A program made the position numbers and the translations under genes. Under the pieces are notes generated by a model. That model did no database searches. It worked only from the letters and a program-made list of their open reading frames with translations, and was not told where the DNA came from. From Marthasterias glacialis (lineage: Eukaryota; Echinodermata; Asteroidea; Forcipulatida; Asteriidae), in NCBI GenBank assembly GCA_911728455.2, contig OU452231.1, positions 8,896,963-8,960,962 of the forward strand: 64,000 nucleotides of DNA. Direction: 5' to 3'. Shown piece by piece: positions 30,926-43,000 of the stretch (the stretch's first letter is position 1; each line of letters starts with the position of its first letter).

Positions 30926-33900
30926 CAGGTGATCCCTGTCCTGTCGATTCCCACGCTGTATCATATATTTGGGTGTGATCCCTGGAAACATGGCAGTTTC
31001 AGGTTGAGTGGCTTCTGACTGGCACCCCCCCCCCCCCACCCCGAACAAAGATATTGACAAAATGGAGAGGCTGCCATCATAGCCCGAGATAGCCCTTGAC
31101 AGAGTGCCGGCTTATGAATCCGGACTTCGCAGGTTCAAATCCCATTCTAGTCAGTTTTTCTATGTTCACCCACAAATAGAATACTTCGTAATGCAAAATA
31201 CACACAGGCAAGAGCAAAAGGTCCTTGCCAACATCAGGGGGTGTTAGAATTCAGTTTTTAAGCAGATTTCATTTTTTTTTTTTTTTTTTTTTACTTTTAC
31301 TCTGAATTTCAGCTTTTTTGTACACCTGCTCTGGACAATTGGTTTTAATTTCAGCTTTTTGCTAGCTGTTTTCAACTTTTTTGTTTGTTTGTGGCCACTC
31401 ACACTCACTCCCGCTCATCCCCTGGAACATGTGAAATATGCTTACGCTATACCTTAATTTTTCTTTTCCGGTAAGCTGAATCTAGAAATTGAGCCAATTT
31501 ATACTTGTAATAGTCACTTGGTCAAGACCATGGCAACAAAATTAGCTAAGCAAAATTTTCTTAGTATTTAAATAAGAGTGTTCACTTAAAGGCAGGGATA
31601 CCTTCGGTATTTGGAACGGGACGTTTGCTTCAATCCTGTATAATTGTAGTAGGCCTATATAGCATAAAACTAACCTCTGAAAATTTTGTTTTGAATGCTG
31701 AAACTGAATGTTTTTCATTACGTGAGAAACGGTTCATGCATGAATCAGTTCTTGGATTCAAATTTGGGGGCAGAAAAATTATCTCTTTCTCTAAAACCAC
31801 ATTACTTCGAAGGGAATCATTTCTCACAGTGTTTTATATTATCAACAGCTCTCCAGTGCTTTTCACCAAGTAAGCTTTTATGGTCATTAATTTGTGGAGT
31901 AATTACCAAAAGTATAGCCTGCTTTTAAAAACTCACTGTCAATTCAAATTGGTAATTAAAATACAAAGTCACAGCAACACAAGAAAATCTTAACAAGCTG
32001 TACAATTTCAATATTCCCTTCCATTATTATTTTTTTTATATATTATTATTTTTTTATACATTTCCTGAGTATGGTACATACATGAATACATGGGTATTTT
32101 TTTAAATCATCGAAAATAGAATAATCTGTCAAATCTGGAACTATTATCTACAAAAAGGTTGCTGTTAACGTACTGTATTATATAACTTGTCTTCAAAAAT
32201 TTGTGCGATATTCCTAAAGTAAGAATTTAAGACAAAAAATATGTACAAATTTGAGTTTTAATATCTTAACTCCCTGGAGTGATTTACATATGTTTTAGGA
32301 TCCTTCCTCAATCTAACAAAATCAACACCCGAACTGTTGGATTTTGATTATGGATGTATCTCTGATCCCATGTCAAGCATAATCAGTTTACTAGTGCAGT
32401 CCTTAGGCCAACAGAATCAAACAAAACTTGCAGTTGGATTTTGAATGGTTGTGTATGGTTGAAGGTTAGTTGATGTAATTGTGCATCGGGAATAAAGAAT
32501 GTTATCCTGAGTTTACCCTTACACCAATGTGTTAAGATCACTTTGTACTTCACTAGTCCTACGTTTACTCGGGTGGGATTCGAACCAACAACCCCCCCCC
32601 CCTACATTCTAGAGCAAACGTCTTAACCACGGGACCACTAGAGTGAACCCAGTGACTAGAGGCCAGTTCGAATCCTGTATAGCACTAGGCATTGCTTTGC
32701 AAACAATTTTGTTGATGTTATAAATGTATCAGGAATAAAGAATATTAATATTTAACAAAAGGTTTGTTTTTTTCCTGAATGCCGCTGTCCAGAAAAAATG
32801 CCGATATATTTATAGATACATACATTGTATATGTGTCATCTTCACACAGCAATTTTCCATACGGAACTCCACTTATCAATTATCTCAACATAAGCCCTGT
32901 TCACACTACCGAGCCAATCCCCGGGAAATTCCTGGGGAATTTGAACCCCACACTGTCGTACCATGTACATCTCACACTTGATGTGTTTGTCCCGGGCACT
33001 CAGCATGCTAATCCTGAGGTTTATCTGGCTTGAACCTACTCCCAAGCAGGGTAGCTTTTTTTCAGGAAATGTTTTGTGTTTTTTTTTCCCCCGGGAGTTT
33101 GCAAGGGCTAGCAATGCAAGTGTGAAAAGGTCAATTAAATTTTCCTGGAAATTTGTCTAGTGTGAAAGTGGCTTATGTGGATAAGTGATGGCATTTCTGG
33201 AGCTCTGTAGTTTCAGAGATACTTGTTTGTGTATATGAGCACACATACTTTATACCCGTCTAGGCCCTGTTAATGTTTCAGAATTTTTATTAGACATGTT
33301 TCATTTTCAGAAGGAATATACACTTATCTCAACAAAATAAGGTGATTTTTTTTCCTCTGCAATTGACTTGAATTTCGAACAAGTTGACAATAGCAAGTAG
33401 TGGTGCAGACTGGGGATATATAGACAGAGGGTTACAGTACAATGTAAATTATTTTCCTGCAGTTTTGTTTTTCCCCAAGCAATCCCAGTTTTTTTGAGGT
33501 GTACACTCATGGCGCACCAAGAAAGTAAACAAAAACTTTTTTCCTGCTTCATAAAGTGTTAATTCTTAATGGCAGAAACTTTTTACACGGGGAGTGGCTT
33601 GTTGATGAAAAATTGCAAATAATAAACTAATCTAAAAACAATAAAAGAAAACTGTTGTTAGAATTTCCATAAATTTGTATGTTTCACTATTTGAGGGGGA
33701 ATTATATTCATGTTTAGGATGTTATTAAACAAAGCTGCTGTACATTTGGAGATATTGATGCCCCCATTGAGAGAAGAGGTACCAGTCGGGGTAGGAGTAT
33801 ACCCTTTATCTTGGAATTAGTATTGGTTGCAGGGTGTTGTCAGGCACCCCCAATCAGGAGAAAAAGAGGAACAAATCAGGGTTAGCTCAAATGGGATAGT

Positions 33901-33941
33901 TTAGGTGACAGTGACCCTGTGTGTGGTCAGAGTTACCATTC
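30926..33941. other. Intergenic, between convergent genes
   Basis: No coding region seen. It holds SINE fragments (31.1 and 32.6 kb), poly-T and AT-rich tracts, a MITE at 32891-33175, and the probable 3' UTR of the minus-strand inhibitor gene. A minus-strand AATAAA (plus TTTATT) is at about 33284-33290. Confidence 0.6.
32891..33175. mobile_element. MITE with TAAGCC ends
   Basis: Left end TAAGCCCTGTTCACACT; the right end on the other strand is TAAGCCACTTTCACACT. Internal sequence is AT-rich with no transposase. Confidence 0.7.
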
Positions 33942-34066
33942 TCAGGTCGCAGTTTGAGGTGACCCTGTAGTTGGGGTACTAGTGAGGTTCACATGAGGGT
34001 CGGTTGCCCGAAATTCCCATGAGGTAGACGATTCAGGAGGTTGAGTGTACTCTTGTTCTTCAACAG
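33942..34066 (-). CDS. Inhibitor gene exon 8: C-terminal tail
   Basis: The acceptor AAATGCAG opens an exon encoding VEEQEYTQPPESSTSWEFRA and continuing through TSTPTTGSPQTAT to TGA. It has no cysteines and is rich in Thr, Ser and Pro, like an O-glycosylated tail. It joins exon 7 in phase 1. If exon 7 is not spliced, the frame would instead stop after NTTF near 34479. Confidence 0.65.
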
Positions 34067-37000
34067 CTGCATTTAGAGAGGGGGAAAATAAGTAAGAAGA
34101 AAAAATAAATAAGATTAAGACATTGTGAAAGATTTGACTGGAATGTTTCCCTTCCCAATAATCAGGAAATGTGTATAGAGGGTAGGCACAGCCGTTTTCC
34201 TACAGTAAACGTACGGCTGTTTTGACCTCATTGAGGGCGCTTCTATACATATCTCTGTGACTCATGACGTCAGACGCATAAGGTATATTCTAGTTTGTTG
34301 CGTCTCCTTTAATTTTTAGATTGCATTGAAAAGATCACAGTTGCCAAATGCATTTGTCGATACTTTGATGCAATTCTAGAAAGTGAAAAGGACATGTAAG
34401 GGGGAACCTTGGTAATGACTTGAACAGTTCATTAGGCGATTTTGTAATAAATAACAATAATAATGATAAATACATTTTAAAAAGTAGTATTTTTAAGAGC
34501 TAAATTTGTCCTACCGGCTTGTACACGCGGTGTTAATATAACGCAGATGCAGATCTCGTCCTTTCCCGTGCAGTCTGAGTTACTCTCGCAAGGTTTCGGA
34601 TTCTCACACAGATGGCTACCCAGTTCAGTTTTGGCGCCGTGGTGAGACAGAATACTTCTATTTGTACATATTTGTTGAAAATCTGCGAAAAGTTGAAGCA
34701 ATTTATGACATTACTTTCGCGAGTGTGCATAACCTTTGTAAAGAGAGTATTTGCAAAAGACACTTTTTGAGAAGGCGGAAGCAACAATGACTGTGGGAAG
34801 TCTAGTCTCGCTTCCCAAAGTAATTTGGTATCAACCATTGTTATTGCTTGCAGAGTACATTTGTAACATACTGTTATACTGCGGTTTGTCTCTGACCTAT
34901 AGGCTTCTATACCATGCCCGATATGTGGGAGAGGGACCCCCCCCCCCCAAATGTTTCCCATTCTCTAACACACTCCTCCCCTCTTGTACAGAAGTACCCC
35001 CCCCCCCCCTAAAATCCTCAAAAGAATTCCTTAGATTCCCAGAACACAATGAAGACACAATAAGAGGGGGGAGGTACACCCTGCCACATAACGAGCACCA
35101 AATGTAGGCTTCAGTTACTTAGTGTTTTGCTCACTAGTTCTGGTGAATGCAGGCCTGCCGGACTGGCCTTCACAATCGCTCTAACTGGCAAGGCCTAAAA
35201 AAATTGTCGAGTTGCCCTCCACCGACCAACCCAAAAGTGCTGAAATTTCGGGTCGTTTGTTTGTTTGTTTTTGTTTTGTTTTTGTTTTTTTCATTCATAT
35301 TTAATGAAACTTACCAATTCTGTGTATGATATCCCTGAAATCCAAGTATTTATCACAAATAAACTTGGACAAATGCCCAAAACATAGATTCTAAAGTAAA
35401 TATGCAAGAGGGCGACATTTTACATGTGTTTGTACACAGTATGCCTAAAAAAAAAATGTCACATATAAAAAACATAGGCTTAATACGTTTGATTTCTGAA
35501 CCCGCTTTTCATTTACCCATGACTCAATCTACACGTTTTGAAATCGAATGGTCAATAACATTATGAGCATTGCACGCGAAATGAATATACTGTGTCAATG
35601 AATAGCGAGAGGTTTATCACACTTTCCAGCAAAGTATCCCGAATCAGTCTGCTGGATCTTTCCAATGTTTAGTTTTACAACATTGAGAAACATGAAAACA
35701 TTGTATGTGGTATCAGTTCCAAATTCATTTCAATCTTAAAATGACAGTCAAGGAGAAAAAAAAAATAAATGAAAAAAAAAAAAGATTCCCGACCGACCGA
35801 CCCCTTCAAATATTTTCACTGGAGGGCAACTGAACAATTTTTGTTTTTTTGTTTTTTTGGCGTAACAGATCCCGACCCTGGGGGTAAGCCACCGTTTCGA
35901 AAACGCTCACCGGTTGAATTGGTGACATTTAGCTGGTCCCCTCGTTGTAAAGTTGTATTACACCGAAATCGCATGCCATCGTGTGCACTACCAGTAGGCT
36001 TCGCGTGACAAGACCCCCGATGCTGTATGTATACGTCACCCTCCCTTCTGTCTCTGAAGTCGCACAGCGTCATGTAGGTGATGCCGTCACTGCCACAGAC
36101 GTGACGGTGTTTGTAGAGATTGCACACGGACCATTTAGGACTTCGTGGAGTCTCCACCTCTCCTGTGCTTTTTACAGTATTTCCCACCGTTGCAAAGGTG
36201 GTGAGTCCAGCGTCTACAGATAAAAACATGAAAGAAAAATGAATAGTTGCTTTGTGATTAGTTGTCTTACGTATCGATCGAGCGAATGTTCCTGCTACGT
36301 TTGAGTTCGAGAGAAAATACGGCAAAATTGTAAACTGCATTTATCTGAAGTTGGTAAGCACTTTGCAATAACTAACTTAATTGTTTAATGAAAAATTTAA
36401 CAGCACAGCAATTACACCGACGGGCTATAGATCAGTTCGGATTGTTATGTCGGTGGGACTACCGTTCACAGGTTCTGAGTGGTTGTCACACAATATCAAT
36501 TGCTTTTGTGTCTGAAAATTATCTTAGTCCAGCATCATGCCTGAGTCCAGCCGTCTAGACTCATAATAGTATAACGTGATATAACGGGGAGCAAGGGCAA
36601 ATTGTCGGTGCAAAATGAAAGAGTTTGGGTTTGGGAAAGAGTCGTGTAACCTGGGGTGGATTTTACGAAAACTAGTCCTAACTTAGGACTAGTCCTAACT
36701 TGTGACTAGTCCTATAAGTTAGGACTAGTTACTCATCCTAACTCGAGATAAGACTAGTCCTAGCGCTTTGTGAAATGCACAGCCGGCTTTTCATATCGAC
36801 CATATGCGATTTCGTGTCACGTCATCAACTGTATCTAGCAAGTTTAAATCAACTGATAAATACGGTAGCTCATCTAGCACTTCGTATACAAATACAAACT
36901 GGGGTTTTTGTGAGGTCATTTATGGCGTGATGGGGCAATCATGAAATGCACTGGTCAGTAAAACGTTCATAAGGTCGATGATATCTCCGTATGTGTATAA

Positions 37001-40000
37001 TTATTTCTACGTAGTAAATTTACTAGTGGTGTACACCTTGGTATGAGAGGTGTATAGGGTTTTCCGGGCAGCTTCAACAAAAGTTATGTTTATCCAACAC
37101 CCGGCTCTTTCAATTTCGTTTGAAAATGAAAGCTCCGCAGTTGCATCAGCATTCAACAGTCCGTTTAGGAGTAATTCAGTTTTAACAGTTTAGCATTCAC
37201 TGTAGTCAAATAAGATCAGTCAAAGTCATTGGGTTGCAAAGATCATTAAGTGTTGCACAAGCCAACAGCAAGATGCTGGTCAAGTATTCAGCGCCCTGAA
37301 TTGTAATTAGGTATAGAAATTCAACTAAAGAATGTTGAAAATGTAGTCTTGAATGTAGTCTTGAATGTCTCTAAATAAAGTAGAACGGAACATGAAAAGA
37401 ACGGAATCTTTTTTGTGTGTGTCTTTCCTTTTTTTCCTTTTGATTGTGCACGAAAACGAATTTGAATGTAATAGCAAAGCTTAAAGGGAACCCTAGTTTG
37501 AATGAAGGAGGGGAACATACGTGAATTTGAATGTGTGGTAATGAAACTGAATTAATGTTTGCTGAAATTGACCGGGAAACCTATGATATGCCCAATGATA
37601 ATAACATTTGTGTAAAGCACCCTGTTGCATTGCCAGCAGTTACGGAGTAACCTTAAATTTATTGACCAACACCGCTATTTAGAAGAGGGCGATATTGTCA
37701 ACACAACCCATAAGCCGTTTCACGGATGCCGCCATCTCAAAACTGATGAATATATTTGGCCATCCCACGTGACCTCTCGGCAGGCAAACACTTTTGGCTC
37801 CCGAGAGGTCACGCGTGATCGCCATAATCCACTCATAAATTTCAAGATGGCGGTATCCGTGAAACGGCTTATGGATGGGTTGCGGTAGGCCTCGAATTCT
37901 TACCTGGATATAAGAAATTCGGTGGCAGATAAATATTATATATCAGTTTGGTGCCACCATGGGAGACGTTCGGTAAATCATGAGCAGTGTGAATGCTGAT
38001 AGACCCAAAAGGTACGTCAGATTCACAACCCTCTCTACTTAAAGATGCTACGTTTGATTTTTTTGGCAGATCTGACCCGAAACAAATTAGATTTAACATT
38101 TAAATAACTATTTTGTATAGATTCGAGAAAGTTATAAGCTTTCATTTAAGGTATTGCACTAAACAATTATAAGTGGTAGTTAATTAAAAATATTTATCTC
38201 ACGTCCATCAGCCATATACAAACAATTTTGCATGTTACATGTATTTTGTGCATTGTGCGTGGTATTTGCTAAGGTCTTTGTATTTCGTTGTGAAACAGCA
38301 TCATCTGTCAAAATTCGTTCAAAGAACAAAAAAAGTTTCGGTCAAAATCGGAACATGCAACTTCAAATAATACTTCATTGCGGGTTGAAAGACCAGAGTT
38401 GTTGGACCCCGTTAATTTACTTTCAAATTTGATCAATGTTTTCTTGGCCGATTTTCTTGATCAAATTATTTATGCATATAGTCTGGTTCCCATTCAGTAT
38501 TGAAGAGTTTATTATTAGTAGTAGTAGTATCATCATTGTTATAGGTTTTCCCGGCCAATTTCAACGAAAATCCATTCAAGTTAATACCTAGTCATTCAAT
38601 TTTGCTTGAAAAAAAAAAACATCCTCGGGTACATCAGCATTCAACAGTTAAAAACACTTATTCAATTTCGACACTTGAGCATTCATTCGACAAATAAAAT
38701 CAGTTTAAAGTGAATTTAAAATGGTCAATAAGTTCATTCAATTTCGTCAAAGCCGGCACCAACGGGCTGGTCGACTATTCATGTTCGTCAACTGGCAAAC
38801 TTTTTAGAAATGTTTGCATTCAAATTCGTTTCTTTAAAATGCGCTTTCTGATTCGTATTTGCCTATATAAAGGGAGGATACTATGAGGGGAATTCACTTC
38901 TACACCGTTGAGTTATACTTTTCACTATACGATTTTGAAGCAGAAATGACTGTCCGTGATCATTACAGAAGAGTGGGCAATGTAGATAGAGGAAGGCTGA
39001 TTGAAGCATTCGAGGGTTTAATTTGCAAGGTCTTAACATTGACGAATAAAGAAGATGACAACAAAGTGAATTTAAGACCAAAACAAATCTTTACATTGCA
39101 AGAAAATCCAAGCAAATAATGTGTTATTGTTTTGTATACTTGCGCGCCATAATACTTCATTTAACTGTTCTTTTACACATTTTAAAGCTTAATCACGGGG
39201 TAACAAAACAAGAGGAACAATCAAGACCAAAAATTCTAATTAAATGAAACGCATCAGACAGATAATCCACACAACTGCCAGAAAAAGAACATTATCGCTA
39301 ACTGTAAACGCAATTGCATAAGCCGTATCATACTCATGTTGAATTTGAATGCTCGAATGTTGAAATTCGTTGCCCATAAACGAACAAGAAAAGAATAATA
39401 GGTACAAAATCGCAGTGCGCTTCGATGACTCTGAATTTGAATTGCACCTATTGGAAAAAGGTGGTGGATATTCAACATAAGAATAGCGATCTTGTAGTCT
39501 CGAATGCCTTTAAACGAAATAGAATGGAAAGAAAGGGATCCCGAGTGCACGAAAACGAAATTGAATGCAATAATACTCAAAGAGAAACCCTAGTTTGACT
39601 GAATTAGAGAAACCACGTGAATTTGAAAGCGCAATAATGAAGTTGAAAGATGTCTTGCTGAAATTGACCGGGAAAACCTACAATTTAGCGAATTGTTGAT
39701 ATGGGAATCTTATTTAGTGTGGTGAACACACAAAGATGGCTGTGGCGTGCTTAAGGTTGGCAGGGTACATAGAGTAACTCTTTCGCAGGATAAACTAGGA
39801 CTAGGTACCATACGCTCACAGGACACACTAAGAGCGCAAAAATAGGAGACCGCGGCTTAGACGCAAGTATCAGTAACACCAGGCTGCGTTTTTTCTCGAC
39901 ACTGACGTTACATCTATTGACGGCAAAATCTCTGAAAATCACGATAAAAGCATGCCCGTCAACCTGAAACAGTTACCGACGTGAGAGCTTTATTTGAAAA

Positions 40001-43000
40001 CAAACAAATAAAATAACTTTATCAAAACGGACGTCGGATTAAGTAGGGCTACGTCATCGCGGGGCAACCGAACTCGCGAGACGTCAATACCGGCCCAAGC
40101 TCAACTGTTCGTTGTCGCCACAGCGCACCCCGGTGCGTTTAGGTTATAACGACTTCATATTGACCAATGATCTGAAACACTGAAGATGAGTCCCATTCCT
40201 GATTTTGACAAGGCCCCGACTTCGAACCAACTATTGATATGCCAAAAATACGTGGTTACCTGGCTGAGATGTAGTAAGGACAGTACTTTGTGTTGTTGAC
40301 TGATGTTTTCTGACCGGCCTGGTGAAGCAAATCAGCCCGCATATATGATTGCATTTGCAGTATTGTGTCTCCAAGCAGTCTGCACTTGTATTGCAGGAGG
40401 TGAAACCACGGCACATGTTTTCCAGCTTCAGACCGCTCCATAGAAATGTCTTTCCCTGTCCAATAAGCTCACATGGCTCTTTGTAAAAAATTAACAAATA
40501 AAGGGTTGTCCGTGAGACGTTTATAAAGAATGGTAAACTTTCCTAAATGTAGTTGTGTTAAATTGAAAACATTACAGTTCATAGGCGCACGAGCCGGGAG
40601 GATGGGGAAGTTCCCCCAAAACAATTTGGGCAAAACAGTGGGGGAAATTCGGGCAAAGCAAGAAAAAAAAGAAGGGAAAAAGACATTTTTGTTAGAAACT
40701 TTTACCTGTGTTTGTATATCTATGTAAAATTTCTGTCCAATCAACCCCTCTGCCCCGTTAATCAAGGAGTCCCCATGCGCCTATGTTGTAGTTGTTAAAG
40801 AAACTGAAGTCCTCGACTTGAGGTATTATTGAAAACATACCGTACGGTAGTTTTGACACCATGATGGAGATCGAGCTAATCAAAATTAAAGCCCTCAAGT
40901 ATCATGAGTAAGTTAACGGTATATTTGAGCTTCGGTCAAGGTGTTCGCAAGCTTGCGATCACACGGACTCAGTTGTTTCGACCAAACTGTAGCCGAGTTT
41001 TCCGGCTCGTTTAGGATTGCTTCAAAGAACGGCAAATTCTACAAAGTACAAACGTAAATTTTTCAACGAAATGTGTTCGAGGGTCGTTTCAGTCAGTAAA
41101 CTTTACGTCACTGCATGCTGTTAACACTTTAAGTATATATTTTGCATATAATAGAAATTTAAATTGCGTTGTGAAAAATATGTGGAAGTGCCTATAGAAG
41201 ACAGATTGAATCGTTACTGACTGCATTTTAACTCCAGCTGCGTTTATAAAGCATGCCCATAACCCGAAACAGTTATTGACGTGCTATCTAGATGTAAACG
41301 AGTGAATAACCGCTCATTTTGTCCACCATACCACTCTTGCAAAGAGCCATATGGCGGACAACCCTTTTTAGTGTGAAAGACGGGTATTTTCAACTTGAAT
41401 CATAGTAAAGTTCGCTCCAATTTCACTTAAAAAGGGTGATGCAAAGTGAATTTCACTCTTAAAAGAGCCAAACTGACACTACTCGGGCGAGAGAGTGAAA
41501 TTTTCACTCTTTTACATTTAGAGAGTAAGGACTTCTCTTGAAAAAAATAAGGTTCTCAGAACTTACGTTGATTAATCGTAAGAAATCAATATCTTGTCAT
41601 GTTCGAATGTTGGTAATTCTGAACACATTTCATGGAAATTGATGTTACTTTGTAGAGTAAAAACTCGGCTAAGCCCGAACTCGCGAACGTAACTGACAGT
41701 AGCGTACGGTGACTCTTTCGTTAAGGGGCCAGAGGGGCTGATTTGCTCGAAATTTACTCCGATAAAAACACAAGTACCAATTTCTTCAAAAAAATTCTCC
41801 CCTTTTTTCTTGTTGCTTTGTCCGAATTTTTCCGACCGTTTTGCCCGAATTTTGGGGGGCAACCGTCCCCGTGCTCGTATGCCTGTTCATTGTCGACAAA
41901 ACTCGCCCGTGGCTGCGTGGGTTTATACGGGCTTCAGATTGACCAATGATCTGAAACACTCAAGATGAGTCCCATCCTTGATTTTGACAAGGCCCCGACT
42001 TCGAACCAACTATTGATATGCCGAAAAATACGTGGTTACCTGGCTGAGATGTAGTAAGGACAGTACTTTGTGTTGTTGACTGATGTTTTCTGACCGGCCT
42101 GGTGAAGCAAATCAGCCCGCATATTTGGTTGCATTTGCAGTATTGTGTCTCCAAGCAGTCTGCACTTGTGTTGCAGGAGGTGAAACCACGGCACATGTTT
42201 TCCAGCTTCAGGCCGCTCCATAGAAAGGTCTTTTCCTGTCCAATAAGCTCACATGGCTCTTTGTAAAAAAAAATAATAATAACCAATAAAATGTTGTCTG
42301 TGAGACAATTATAAAGAATGAGAAACTTTCCCAAAACGCAGCTTAAGTACAGGGATTACTTACTTAGTTGTTAAAGAAACTTAAAAGCTTGCACAAAGTA
42401 TTTTAAACATGTAGGCCCACTGGTACCACAGTTAATTAACATTGAGAAAAAGTTGAACAAAAATAACAGTTCTCAAGTGTCCCTGAGCAAGACACTTAAC
42501 CATAATATCTTCTCTGAACCCAGGCGTGTAAATGAAAATCTGCGAGGGCTGACTCACATGGTATAGGTTTTCCCGGCCAATTTCAACAAAAATCCATTCA
42601 AGTTAATACCTAGTCATTCAATTTTGCTTGGAAAAAAAAAACATCCTCAGGTAACATCAGCATTCAACAGTTAAAAAGACTTATTCAATTTTGACACTTG
42701 AGCATTCATTCGACAAATAAAATCATTCAATTTAAAATGGTCAATAAGTTTATTCAATTTCGTCAAAGCCAGCAGCTACGGGCTGGTCGACTATTCATGT
42801 TCGTCAGCTGGCAAACATTTTAGAAATGTTTGCATTAAAATTCGTTTCTTTAGTATGTTCTTTCTGGTTCGTATTTGCCTATATAAAGGTAGGATATTAT
42901 GAGGGGAATTCATCTCTACACTGTTGCTGAGTTATACCTCTCACTGAATAATTTATACGATTTTGAAGCACAAATGGCTACCCATGTTCATTACAGAAGA

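Noticed and set aside
34533..34961. 142-codon minus-strand open frame overlapping inhibitor exon 7
   Set aside because: It is in another frame from the cysteine-rich exon and includes poly-G-derived glycine runs from a repeat.
41572..41862. 96-codon minus-strand open frame
   Set aside because: It lies in the short inverted-repeat element; its relative at 40.6 kb does not preserve the same frame.
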